Source of the DNA: an uncultured Oscillospiraceae bacterium
Lineage (GTDB): Bacteria; Bacillota; Clostridia; Oscillospirales; Oscillospiraceae
Assembly (NCBI GenBank): GCA_934572465.1
Contig: CAKTLG010000016.1
Coordinates: 1-36,382, forward strand
Direction of reading: 5' to 3'
Length of the DNA stretch: 36,382 nucleotides
Every line of letters starts with the position of its first letter. The stretch's first letter is position 1. Below the pieces are notes generated by a model. That model saw only the letters and a program-made list of their open reading frames with translations, made no database searches and had not been told where the DNA came from. The translations under genes and the position numbers were made by a program. Shown here in pieces: positions 7,791 to 15,727 of the stretch.

Positions 7791-8729
7791 ATGAAAAGAA
7801 AGCCGTTTCTCGCGCTTGTTTTTGCGCTCATTGCATCTCTTGCGCTCACGACCTTTGCCCTCGCCGACTTCGGGCCGAAGCCCCAGCTCACCGTGCGCGT
7901 CAAAAACGCGCCGCAGGAGCCGTACTACCTCGACCTGCTCGCCGAGGGCGACTGGGACGCGAGCAAGGGTAACAGCAGCCTGAGGCAGAGCACCGTCATC
8001 ACGAACAGCGACGGCAGCGAGAGCACCGTCCCGCTCAACAAAGAGCTTCTCGCCCTGCTGCTCGACAACATCCCCGCCGGATGGCACGCCTGCACGGCAC
8101 AGGGAACCTTCGGCGCGCCGATCTTCAGCCATCTCTTTTCAAGAGGCAGCGACGCCTCCGGCAATGCGCTGCACTGGTTCGGCTACGTCGGCGTGCCGAG
8201 CACCTATCGCATCCTCCTCGTCACCGAGTCCGGCAAGGTCTGGGTCTCCGATGTGCTCAATCGCCGCGTGCTGCAATCATCCGTTACGGTCAGCTGGTCG
8301 GAGGATCCGTCGGCGGTCACCGTTTCCGTGCCCTCGACCATCCCCGGCTATCTGCTGCAATTCTTTGCAACGCTCGTGCCCACACTCTTAATTGAGGGGA
8401 TCATCCTGCTGCTGTTTCAGTATTCGTGGAAGCAAAACTGGATGGCATTCCTGTTTGTCAACCTCATCACACAGGGACTTCTGGCGATTGCTTCCTCGAA
8501 ATATGCCATTCAACGCGGTCTGAGTATGTTCGGCTACCTCGTCATTTTCCTTCCCGCAGAGCTGCTCATCCTCATTGTCGAAGCCTATCTCTATGCCGGC
8601 TGCGGCATGCTGGAGGGGCACAGCAAAAAGCGCGCCGCAGCTTACGCCTTGACGGCGAACCTCGTCTCGGCAATCCTCGGCTACTATCTCACCGACGCCG
8701 TCTGGCATCTCGTCGTCTCGATCTCATAA
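7791..8729 (+). CDS. Membrane protein of unknown function with signal peptide
   Basis: The 312-residue protein begins with a clear signal peptide (MKRKP, hydrophobic core to about residue 25, ALA-type cleavage site). An extracytoplasmic region of about 160 residues follows, then four hydrophobic segments at about 185-209, 217-234, 245-271 and 284-310. The third contains Pro-Ala-Glu and Glu-Ala within the membrane span. The soluble part is Ser/Thr-rich and probably beta-rich. I recognise no family. AAGGAGG lies six bases before the ATG. The gene follows the nitroreductase by 100 bases, separated by a weak hairpin, and ends in a strong terminator shared with the convergent XRE regulator gene. 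Confidence 0.85.
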   Translation: MKRKPFLALVFALIASLALTTFALADFGPKPQLTVRVKNAPQEPYYLDLLAEGDWDASKGNSSLRQSTVITNSDGSESTVPLNKELLALLLDNIPAGWHACTAQGTFGAPIFSHLFSRGSDASGNALHWFGYVGVPSTYRILLVTESGKVWVSDVLNRRVLQSSVTVSWSEDPSAVTVSVPSTIPGYLLQFFATLVPTLLIEGIILLLFQYSWKQNWMAFLFVNLITQGLLAIASSKYAIQRGLSMFGYLVIFLPAELLILIVEAYLYAGCGMLEGHSKKRAAAYALTANLVSAILGYYLTDAVWHLVVSIS

Positions 8730-8731
8730 GA

Positions 8732-8763
8732 AAAAGCGTCGGGCTGGCCCGACGCTTTTCCCT
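8732..8763. terminator. Bidirectional terminator, membrane protein / XRE regulator
   Basis: A 12-bp perfect stem AAAAGCGTCGGG/CCCGACGCTTTT (8732-8743, 8748-8759) with a CTGG loop lies between convergent genes. It starts just past the stop codon of the plus-strand gene. Confidence 0.88.
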
Positions 8764-9834
8764 TTATTCCACGCTCTCCCAGAAGGTCTTGTGCTCCTCC
8801 GTGCCGCTGTCGCCGTAGAACGAGTGGAACGCCGCCTCCATCGCGCTGTCGCCAAGCTCGCTGTAAATGCCGACCGTCTCTCTGCCCTCGTAGAAGCGGA
8901 TATTCTCCGCCTTGTGGCTGGGCGCGGCGTCATACGCCCTCGCCAGCGCCTTTGCCCGCGCAAGCTCCCCGCGCGCCGCGGGAATATCCGCGCGGCTGTA
9001 GAATAGCTGAGCGCGCGCCGCGAGGAAAAGCGCGCCGATCTTGTCCAGCTCGCTGATCTCGCCGGGCTTTTTCAGCCCATCCAGCATCGTGAGCAGCCAT
9101 TGCAGGATATCCAGCGCCGCGCCCGTATCGCCGCGCGCTTCAAAAACGCCCGCAAATCCCGCGCCCGTGCGCACCAGCATCGTCACGCCGCGCAGCAGCG
9201 CCATCGAAAGATACGGCATGCTCTCCTCGCGCCGACCCTTGAGCCCCGCAAGCAGATTGCCGATCTGCGCATCAAGGAAGCCGCAGGCGTTGTTCTCCTT
9301 GAGGATCGCAAGCGCGCGGTCAAATTCCTCCATCTCGAACAGCACATCCGCCATGCTGAGCTTGATCGACAGCTCGCTGATCTCGGGATCGGTGTTCTGC
9401 GGCAGCAGGCGGCACGCATGGGCCAACAGGTCAAGCGAGCGGTTCAGCAGCTTCTTGTCCTTGCGCTTCATCCCCGCAAAGTCGAACATCATCGCGCTTT
9501 CGTAGACAACGGTGAAGGTGTTCGGATACTTCTGCAGCGCCTTCTCCGCCTCGCTGATCCCCTCATCAACCTTTTCCTCTCGGCGCAGCGCACGCAGCCG
9601 CTCACTCACGCTCTTGCGGTCGTTCGCGCGGAGCCGATAGCCCAGCAGCGCGTCGACCGAAAGGTCGAAGAAGTCCGCCAGCTCCATCAGCATCGGGATC
9701 TCCGGCAGGCTCTGCCCCTGCTCCCACTTGCTCACCGCCGCGACGGAAACGCCCATCGCCTCAGCCAGCTGCTCCTGCGTCAGCCCCTTCTGCTTGCGGT
9801 AAAAGCGGATATGATCGGCAGTCTTGTTTTCCAT
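8764..9834 (-). CDS. XRE-family transcriptional regulator with helical repeat C-terminus
   Basis: The 356-residue protein has an N-terminal lambda-repressor/Cro-type HTH (about 6-63: IRFYRKQKGLTQEQLAEAMGVSVAAVSKWEQG, then LPEIPMLMELADFFDLSVDALL). It is followed by roughly 290 residues of helical, Ala/Leu-rich sequence that looks like TPR-type repeats. This arrangement is seen in peptide- or ligand-sensing XRE regulators such as Rgg/PlcR types, but the ligand is unknown here. The start at 9834 is chosen because AAAGGA lies eight bases upstream; longer in-frame starts cross the promoter. The promoter contains a perfect dyad, suggesting autoregulation. Confidence 0.88.
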   Translation of the reverse strand: MENKTADHIRFYRKQKGLTQEQLAEAMGVSVAAVSKWEQGQSLPEIPMLMELADFFDLSVDALLGYRLRANDRKSVSERLRALRREEKVDEGISEAEKALQKYPNTFTVVYESAMMFDFAGMKRKDKKLLNRSLDLLAHACRLLPQNTDPEISELSIKLSMADVLFEMEEFDRALAILKENNACGFLDAQIGNLLAGLKGRREESMPYLSMALLRGVTMLVRTGAGFAGVFEARGDTGAALDILQWLLTMLDGLKKPGEISELDKIGALFLAARAQLFYSRADIPAARGELARAKALARAYDAAPSHKAENIRFYEGRETVGIYSELGDSAMEAAFHSFYGDSGTEEHKTFWESVE

Positions 9835-9898
9835 GGTTTGCATCCTTTCCGGCCCTGAGGGCCGCGGTGTCTCGCCGCTTGTTTTTTGTTGTGCCCTC

Positions 9899-9927
9899 AG
9901 TATAACGCGCCCTGCGCGCGTTGAACA
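9899..9927 (-). promoter_or_regulatory. XRE gene promoter with embedded dyad operator
   Basis: On the minus strand TGTTCA (9922-9927) and TATACT (9899-9904) are 17 bases apart. The spacer is almost entirely a perfect 7-bp inverted repeat AACGCGC-N5-GCGCGTT (9904-9910, 9916-9922). A dyad between -35 and -10 is where a repressor would block polymerase, so an autoregulatory operator is likely. The second A/T-rich stretch at 9935-9965 may hold another weak promoter. Confidence 0.5.
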
Positions 9928-9998
9928 GCCACCAGAAGTATAATTAGTTGATTTATTTTTTAACCAATGGTAGAATTTCACTGCTTTATGAGACGCAG

Positions 9999-10040
9999 AA
10001 GCGCCCCTCTCTTAAAAAAGAGAGGGGCGCTTTTCATTTT
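9999..10040. terminator. Strong hairpin after the BlaR1-like gene
   Basis: A 15-bp perfect stem AAGCGCCCCTCTCTT/AAGAGAGGGGCGCTT (9999-10013, 10018-10032) with a 4-A loop lies just past the minus-strand BlaR1-like gene. The better T-run is on the plus strand; on the minus strand the tail is only TTCTGCG. Confidence 0.7.
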
Positions 10041-10055
10041 CTCCGCGCGGCGGGA

Positions 10056-13000
10056 TCAGTTGAACATGTTGTTCAGCTCGATGCGCGATACCTTGCCGTT
10101 CTCGAACCAGAAGATCATCGCGCGGCCAAGCCCCGTTTCCATCCATTCGCCATACCAGAGGTAGTCGCCCTCATAGTCCCAGTAGGGCTCGTCGCTCAGC
10201 TCGGCATAGGTGTCAAGCACCTGTGCGCGCGGCGTGCCGACGCATACCCCGCCGGGCAGCGCGGGGCTGATCTGACGCGATGTCTCGTAGTTCGGATCCG
10301 TGGTGGAAAAGCGCACGGCAGCGTCGCTGTCCTCCGCAGCGCTATGGTAGACCTGCACGCTCGTTTCACCGTTCGTATAGCGCACCCAGCAGTCGCCCTC
10401 GGCGTAGATCGGCTCCCAGTCTGCGAGCACCTCGCGGGCGTAGCCGGAGGTATGATAGTCGGGGATCGCGGCGTAGAGATAGTCGAACTCCAGCTTGAGG
10501 AACAGTCTGTTCACCAGCTCCGCCGCCGAAACGCCGTCGTTTTTCTCGCGGCCCAGCGCACCGGAGAGCCAGTGGATACCGCCGTTCGCGTCCTGAAGGC
10601 GGGCGTAGTCGCAGCCCTCCCAGAGCGTCAGGATGCAGTTGCCGCCGGAAAGCTCCACGCGGTAGGCCGCCGCATCCGGCGTGTGCGATCCGCCGTCCGT
10701 CACATCGTCCCATGCGAACTGGCCGCGCAGCAGCGAAAGAGCATTGTCGTTGTCCGCCGCCCTGCCGCTGTAGGTCTTCTGCTTTGTGCCGTAAAAGGCG
10801 CTCGCATCCTTCGTCACGCGGATATTCCCGCCCGTGAGCCGCAGAAGCGCGCTGTCGACCCAGCTCGTGCTGTTCTCGCCGAACGGCGAGACGCAGCGGA
10901 AGTCCGCCGCGTCGCCGCGCAGATAAAGCTCCCCGCCCCACGCTGCGATGACCAGCGTGCCGCTGTCCATCAGCGCGTTCACGCGCGCCGCAAACTGCTG
11001 GTGCTCCGCCGTCCACTCTCCGCTCTGACTGGGATTGGGCTTCAGGTAGATGCTGGCAATGTTGTTTTCCTGAATGTTCTGTCTGCCGTTTTCAAAGGTC
11101 AGAAGGCCGTAGTAGTAGGCGTAATGGTCATCATTTCCCTGTCTGCCGACCACGTTGTATTCCAGCAGCATGTCGCGTCCTCCCTCGCGGCAGAGGAAGT
11201 ACGCGGTGGAGACCGCCGCTTCCTGCGTCCGCAGCGTCTCGTGCCACAGCTCCTCGTCGCCCTTGCAGACGCGCAGCAGATATTCGCCCGCATCCGTCCT
11301 GCTGTAGACCAGGCGCTCCAGCAGACCGTCGCCGTCAAGGTCGGCGGCGGCGAGCTCCACGCCATAGGACGCGCCCTCCTCCTCATATGTGATGGCTGCG
11401 CCGCCGCTGCTCGGGTCCAGCGCGACGACCCAGCGATAGTCCTGAAACGCGTTCTCGCTCAGAACGAGGTAAACGCTGCCGTCCGTCTGCTGCAGAAGCA
11501 GCCAGTGGCCGAGCCGTGCCAGCTCGTCCTGCCCCGCGCTTTCCGCGCGGGAGACGGTGGCCGCGCGGTCGGCGTCTGTGTAGGTGCCGTGCCATGCGCG
11601 GTAATTCTCTCTGCGCAGCACTTCGGGGCTGAACCCTTCCGCCCAGGCGCTCCGGCCGCCCACCAGCTCGATCGCATCATGGGCAAAGCGATCGTCGAAC
11701 TTATCCTTCGTCAGCACGATCTCCTGCCAGTACGAACGGGGATACGAGCAGCCCTCGCCCGCCAGCACGGCGGAGAGCGCCCAGCGCTGATCGCGCGAGA
11801 GCGTCAGCCGCAGCGCCTGCCCGTCGAGCACCTCGTCATAGGTCCGCTGCCCGTGCGGCGAATCGAAAATGACGCGGCCGAGGACATAGTTCGGCGCGAG
11901 TCCGTAGTCATTTTCATAAAGCCGGATGCACCAGCGATAAGGATACGTCACGCCGGAGGCATAGCCCAGCGCGAGGTAGACGCTGCCGTCCGTCTGCTGC
12001 AGAAGGAGCCACCGCATCATCGGCGCAAGCTCGTCCTGCCGCAGGATCGCCGCGTGCGGGATCATCGCGTCGGTGTCCTCCGCGCTCACCGTGCCGCGCC
12101 ACGCGCGGGCATTGCCCCTGCGCAGCTGCGCGGCGTTCACATTCGTCCAGCCATACCAGTCGGAATCGCCGCTTGCAAACTGGCTGTCGAAATTCGTGTA
12201 GTTGAGGTCGATCTCCTCCCAGTTCGAGCAGGAGTAGCAGCACTCCCCGTCCGACAGCACGGCGGTCATGCCGCCGTTCTCGTCCGTAGAAAGCGCGAGC
12301 CGCAGGGAAAAGTCCGCAAATACCTCGTCATAGCCCTCGTCATAGGCGGGGGAGTCAAAGGCGGCGTAGGAAAGCTGATAGGTCGGGGCAAGCGCCGCCA
12401 GCGGGCTGTCCTGCCGCGCAAGGCGGAAGACCCAGCGAAACGCCGTCTCGCGGCGCGGGATGCTCGCAAGGTAGACCGTTCCGTCCTTCTGCTGGAAGAT
12501 CCAGAACTCCTCGCTCCAGTCGCCGTACTGTCCGCTGTCGGCGCGCCAGACCTTGGCGTTGCCGCGCCGCAGCGCCTCGGCGCTCATACCGCCGCGCCAG
12601 CCGTCGGCGAACAGGGTCTCCTCCTCCGCTTTTTTGTAGCAGCTTCCCTTTTCCGCGCGCAGCGCATTGATCTCGGCCGGCCAGAGCGTACCGCTCTCGC
12701 CCGTCAGCCCGCCGTAGATGCGGATGCTCCTGACCGTTTGCCAGCCGTCCCGATGCTCCGTCAGTTCCACGCCGCGCGGCAGCGTCAGGATCGTCGTATC
12801 GTAGGCGTAATCCGGCGCGGTGTAAACGACCTCGGCGATCTCGAAGCCGCCGTCCTTGAAAATATCCTGCTCCGGATCGGTCAAAAAGCACACGGCCACG
12901 ATCACAACCGCCAGCACTGCCGCCGCGGCTACCCAGAACGCGGGCTTTCGATAGTTCAGCGCGCTTTTCACGCGCGTTTTGATGTTCCCCTCGCCAAATG

Positions 13001-13811
13001 CCAGCGGGCAGGCTGCAATGGCTCTTCCCTGCGCGGCGCAGGACAGCAGCGCCTGCGAATAGTCCGCGCGCTCCGCGCCGTCCAGCCCCTTCACAACTCT
13101 CTCGTCACACGCGAGCTCGATGTCGCGGCAGAAGAGGATGTAGGCCAGCCATACGAGCGGGTTGAACCAGTGCAGCGCAAGCACGAGGTAGCCGATCACC
13201 TTCCACCAGTGGTCGCGGCGGACAAGGTGCGCACGCTCGTGCGCGATGACGTGCGCCGCCGTCCCCCCGTCCATGTGCAAGGGGAGGTAAATTTTCGGCT
13301 TCACCACGCCGAAGACAAACGGCGAATCGACAAATTCGCTCTCATAGATGTTGTCCCGCAGCAAGATCGCCGTTGCGAGCTTCTTTTTCAGCTTTCCCGC
13401 GCTAACGAGCGCGTAGATCAGCAGCGCGGCCATACCGGCGAGCCATACCCACGCCATCACGAAGGTGAACATATCCAGCGGGTTGACGCTCGCGCCCGTA
13501 TTGGCCGGCGCCGCAAAGCTCTCGCTGATGATGGGGTTGACCGTCTCGTCGATGATGGGCACGCCGCTTGCGATACTCGGGCTCGGGTCAAAGTGTACGA
13601 CCTCGGGCGGGATCGTCTCGGCGCTCGGGATGAGCGAGAGCGCGCTCTCGATGGAAAGCGGGCAGACGAGCCGCAGCGCGGCCACGCCCCACAGGAGCGG
13701 CATGACCCACTTCGGCGCTTTTTTGAGCGCGAAGCGCACCGCGAGCACCGCAAGGATCAGCCAGCCCGCGCTGATGCTCAGGTTGACGATCTTCAAAAAG
13801 AGGTCAGTCAT
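10056..13811 (-). CDS. BlaR1/MecR1-type M56 metallopeptidase sensor with giant ectodomain
   Basis: The 1251-residue protein starts with a BlaR1-like membrane module of about 310 residues: hydrophobic helices near 8-28, 37-57, 112-136, 205-226 and 292-310. The zinc protease motif HERAH (191-195) and downstream IELACDE (231-237) lie on the cytoplasmic side. The family senses an extracellular signal and cleaves a BlaI-type repressor. Instead of a penicillin-binding sensor domain, about 940 extracellular residues follow. Three related modules are visible, each with LRRGNAKVW-like, Q-DGTVYLA-like and YRW-like landmarks (at 414-463, 563-632 and 732-798). Next is an Asp-rich LDGDGLLERLVY segment (825-836), then a further region ending in VCVGTPRAQVLDTY. 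No beta-lactamase gene is nearby. It overlaps the repressor gene by eight bases, so translation is coupled. Confidence 0.92.
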   Translation of the reverse strand: MTDLFLKIVNLSISAGWLILAVLAVRFALKKAPKWVMPLLWGVAALRLVCPLSIESALSLIPSAETIPPEVVHFDPSPSIASGVPIIDETVNPIISESFAAPANTGASVNPLDMFTFVMAWVWLAGMAALLIYALVSAGKLKKKLATAILLRDNIYESEFVDSPFVFGVVKPKIYLPLHMDGGTAAHVIAHERAHLVRRDHWWKVIGYLVLALHWFNPLVWLAYILFCRDIELACDERVVKGLDGAERADYSQALLSCAAQGRAIAACPLAFGEGNIKTRVKSALNYRKPAFWVAAAAVLAVVIVAVCFLTDPEQDIFKDGGFEIAEVVYTAPDYAYDTTILTLPRGVELTEHRDGWQTVRSIRIYGGLTGESGTLWPAEINALRAEKGSCYKKAEEETLFADGWRGGMSAEALRRGNAKVWRADSGQYGDWSEEFWIFQQKDGTVYLASIPRRETAFRWVFRLARQDSPLAALAPTYQLSYAAFDSPAYDEGYDEVFADFSLRLALSTDENGGMTAVLSDGECCYSCSNWEEIDLNYTNFDSQFASGDSDWYGWTNVNAAQLRRGNARAWRGTVSAEDTDAMIPHAAILRQDELAPMMRWLLLQQTDGSVYLALGYASGVTYPYRWCIRLYENDYGLAPNYVLGRVIFDSPHGQRTYDEVLDGQALRLTLSRDQRWALSAVLAGEGCSYPRSYWQEIVLTKDKFDDRFAHDAIELVGGRSAWAEGFSPEVLRRENYRAWHGTYTDADRAATVSRAESAGQDELARLGHWLLLQQTDGSVYLVLSENAFQDYRWVVALDPSSGGAAITYEEEGASYGVELAAADLDGDGLLERLVYSRTDAGEYLLRVCKGDEELWHETLRTQEAAVSTAYFLCREGGRDMLLEYNVVGRQGNDDHYAYYYGLLTFENGRQNIQENNIASIYLKPNPSQSGEWTAEHQQFAARVNALMDSGTLVIAAWGGELYLRGDAADFRCVSPFGENSTSWVDSALLRLTGGNIRVTKDASAFYGTKQKTYSGRAADNDNALSLLRGQFAWDDVTDGGSHTPDAAAYRVELSGGNCILTLWEGCDYARLQDANGGIHWLSGALGREKNDGVSAAELVNRLFLKLEFDYLYAAIPDYHTSGYAREVLADWEPIYAEGDCWVRYTNGETSVQVYHSAAEDSDAAVRFSTTDPNYETSRQISPALPGGVCVGTPRAQVLDTYAELSDEPYWDYEGDYLWYGEWMETGLGRAMIFWFENGKVSRIELNNMFN
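11418..12572 (-). repeat. Tandem repeat modules within the BlaR1-like ectodomain
   Basis: Three copies of a module with landmarks LRR(G/E)N, W(R/H), a Q-x-DG(T/S)VYL strand and an (F/Y)RW strand recur every 149-169 residues. Copies 2 and 3 are still alike at DNA level: a stretch encoding QQTDGSVYL is nearly identical near 11470-11492 and 11976-11998. An FDSP...YDEV segment also recurs between copies (485-496, 649-661). This indicates internal duplication. Confidence 0.8.
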
Positions 13812-14178
13812 GTGCCTGTCCCTCCCTGAAGCGCGCGATCATCCGCTGCACCTCGTCCAATTCCTCGTCGCTCACGCGGCGGGATTTGGCAAAGGCCGCG
13901 ACAAACGCGGGCAGCGAGCCGCCGAAGCGCTTATCCACCAGTTCGTCGATCTCGGCGGTCTGCGCCTCATCCCGCGAGACGAGCGAGGTGACGACGGTGT
14001 TCTCGTTTTTCAGCACGCCGCGCTCGGAAAGCCGCTTGATGACCGTGTAGGTCGTCGTCGGCTTCCAGCCAAGGCTTTCGGCGCACAGCTCGACCAGCTC
14101 GCGGCTCTTTACCGGCTCGTGCGCCCACAGGATCTCGCAGAAGCGGTATTCGCTCTCAAATATCTTCGGCGTCTCCAT
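13804..14178 (-). CDS. BlaI/MecI-family transcriptional repressor
   Basis: The 124-residue protein is the normal length for this family. The N-terminal winged helix runs from ESEYRFCEILWAHEPVKSRELVELC through the recognition helix region WKPTTTYTVIKRLSERGVLKNE, followed by a basic wing. The C-terminal half is the dimerisation helix bundle. Members bind operator dyads as dimers and are inactivated by cleavage by the partner M56 protease. The gene precedes and overlaps the BlaR1-like gene, the standard order. Two CTAA-N4-TTAG dyads lie just upstream and are the probable operators. The start is supported by GGAGAG upstream. Confidence 0.93.
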   Translation of the reverse strand: METPKIFESEYRFCEILWAHEPVKSRELVELCAESLGWKPTTTYTVIKRLSERGVLKNENTVVTSLVSRDEAQTAEIDELVDKRFGGSLPAFVAAFAKSRRVSDEELDEVQRMIARFREGQAHD

Positions 14179-14189
14179 GTCTCTCTCCT

Positions 14190-14243
14190 CTCTAATCCGT
14201 TAGAGTATATGCTCACACTAACAGATTAGAGCGCGTCTGTCAA
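14190..14243 (-). promoter_or_regulatory. Promoter and two operator dyads of the BlaI/BlaR1-like operon
   Basis: Dyad 1 is CTCTAA-TCCG-TTAGAG (14190-14205) and dyad 2 is CTAA-CAGA-TTAG (14218-14229); the 12-base cores are near reverse complements of each other. On the minus strand TTGACA (14238-14243) is followed after 17 bases by TAGTGT (14215-14220), so dyad 2 overlaps the spacer and dyad 1 lies just downstream of the start. A second -10-like TATACT lies near 14205-14210. This geometry fits repression by BlaI. Confidence 0.7.
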
Positions 14244-14273
14244 GCGCTTTTTTGTGCTTTTTGCCGCAATTGC

Positions 14274-14302
14274 TTGACAAGAAACGCCATGTTTCTTATA
14301 AT
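14274..14302 (+). promoter_or_regulatory. Consensus promoter of the nhaC operon with dyad in the spacer
   Basis: TTGACA (14274-14279), a 17-base spacer and TATAAT (14297-14302) form a perfect sigma-A consensus promoter. The spacer carries a 7-bp perfect inverted repeat AAGAAAC-GCCAT-GTTTCTT (14279-14285, 14291-14297), a likely repressor site. Confidence 0.88.
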
Positions 14303-14315
14303 AATTCACATCGCA

Positions 14316-14349
14316 AAGAAGACGTCTCCTCTCCGCGAGACGTCTTCTT
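14316..14349 (+). promoter_or_regulatory. 13-bp hairpin at the 5' end of the nhaC leader
   Basis: A perfect 13-bp stem (14316-14328 with 14337-14349; core AAGACGTCTC/GAGACGTCTT) with an 8-base loop begins about seven bases into the predicted transcript. It is followed by CTGTATTTTGC, only a weak U-tract. It could be an RNA-stabilising 5' hairpin, an attenuator or a protein-binding site. Confidence 0.6.
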
Positions 14350-14392
14350 CTGTATTTTGCTGTGTATTCTGGAGAAAGAGAGAGTTATCATC

Positions 14393-15724
14393 ATGCAAAG
14401 GAAATCCAATCCCGCGGCGCTGCTGCCGATCCTCGTGTTCCTGTTCCTGTATCTGGGGCTGGGGCTCATATTTGAATATGCGCTCAGGATCCCGATGGGT
14501 TTTTATTCCATCCCCATCGTGGTCATCTTCCTCGTCGCGCTGCTGGTCGCCTGCGCGCAGAACCGCGCGCTCTCGTTTGACGACAAGCTCGTGCTGATGG
14601 GCCGCGGCATCGGCGATAAGAACATCGTCACGATGCTGCTCATCTTCCTTGCCGCCGGTATCTTTGTCGGCGTGGTGGGCCGCTCGAGCGCGGAGAGCGT
14701 GGCCTACTTCATGCTCTCGATCATTCCCTCTCAGTTTGCCGTGGCGGTGCTGTTCGTCGTCAGCTGCTTTGTCTCCACCGCCATGGGCACGAGCGTCGGC
14801 ACCATCACGCTCATCACCCCCATCGCCATCCCCATCGCCGCCGCGAGCGGCTATTCTCTGCCGCTGTGCATCGGCTCCGTCATGGGCGGGGCGATGTTCG
14901 GCGACAACCTGAGCTTTATTTCCGACACGACCATCGCCGCCTGCAACGGTCAGGGCTGCGCGATGAAGGACAAATTCCGCGAGAATTTCCACATCGCCCT
15001 TCCCGCCGCGCTCGCAGCGCTCGCGCTCATCCTCGTGCTGACGCTGAACGCCGACGTGACGCCCGCGGAGATCCCCGCCTATAACCTCATCCAGATCATC
15101 CCCTACGTGCTCGTGCTCATCGGCGGCATCATCGGCATCAACGTCTTTCTCGTGCTGCTGACCGGCATCGTGTCCGGCGCGATCATCACGCTTGCCACCG
15201 GCGCGACCGGTCAGACCGGCATCTTCGCGGTCAAGGCGCTGCTGGAAAGCATGGGCGCAGGCGCCTCCGGCATGTTTGAAACGTCGATGGTCGCGATCCT
15301 TGTCTCCGCCATCTGCGCGCTCATCCGCGAGTACGGCGGCTTCGAGGCGCTGCTCGGCTGGATCCGCAAGGCGTTCCGCGGCAGGCGCGGCGGCCTGCTC
15401 GGCATGGGGCTGCTTGTCGGCGCGATGGACATTGCGACCGCAAACAACACCGTCGCCATCGTCATGGCGAACCCCATCGCCAAGGAAATGAGCGAGGAAT
15501 ACGGCATCACGCCGCGCAAGGCCGCCTCCATCCTCGATACGTTCTCCTGCATCTTCCAGGGCATCATCCCCTACGGCGCGCAGATGCTCGTTGCGATCGC
15601 GGCGGCGCATAACCTTGGCTATCAGGTCTCGGCGTTTGAGATCATGCCGAACCTCTTTTATCCCTATCTGCTGGCGGTCAGCTCGCTGTTCTTCATCTTC
15701 ATCGACGGAAAGAAGAAGGCGTAA
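14393..15724 (+). CDS. nhaC: NhaC-family Na+/H+ antiporter
   Basis: The 443-residue integral membrane protein has about eleven hydrophobic segments and belongs to the NhaC antiporter family, which exchanges cytoplasmic Na+ for external H+. The family signature GDNLSFISDTT (170-180) and preceding GTSVGTITLITPIAIPIA are present, as is the late FQGIIPYGAQML motif. Some NhaC-like members instead exchange malate/lactate or amino acids, so the substrate is assumed. The start at 14393 is the first residue giving a normal short basic N-terminus (MQRKSNPAALL); upstream in-frame sequence is the leader. The ribosome binding site is weak (GGAGA 17 bases upstream, AGAGAG nearer). First gene of a four-gene operon. 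Confidence 0.9.
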   Translation: MQRKSNPAALLPILVFLFLYLGLGLIFEYALRIPMGFYSIPIVVIFLVALLVACAQNRALSFDDKLVLMGRGIGDKNIVTMLLIFLAAGIFVGVVGRSSAESVAYFMLSIIPSQFAVAVLFVVSCFVSTAMGTSVGTITLITPIAIPIAAASGYSLPLCIGSVMGGAMFGDNLSFISDTTIAACNGQGCAMKDKFRENFHIALPAALAALALILVLTLNADVTPAEIPAYNLIQIIPYVLVLIGGIIGINVFLVLLTGIVSGAIITLATGATGQTGIFAVKALLESMGAGASGMFETSMVAILVSAICALIREYGGFEALLGWIRKAFRGRRGGLLGMGLLVGAMDIATANNTVAIVMANPIAKEMSEEYGITPRKAASILDTFSCIFQGIIPYGAQMLVAIAAAHNLGYQVSAFEIMPNLFYPYLLAVSSLFFIFIDGKKKA

Positions 15725-15727
15725 GGC

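Noticed and set aside
9935..9965. Plus-strand promoter from TATAAT at 9939-9944
   Set aside because: The nearest TTGAAC is only 12 bases upstream and no plus-strand gene follows.
9948..13829. 1293-residue open frame on the plus strand opposite the BlaR1-like gene
   Set aside because: Same kind of antisense shadow; its composition is Arg/Ala/Val-rich without motifs and the opposite strand carries HERAH and repeat modules.
10056..14178. Beta-lactam resistance operon
   Set aside because: The regulators belong to the BlaI/BlaR1 families, but the sensor ectodomain is unlike a penicillin-binding domain and no beta-lactamase or PBP gene is nearby.
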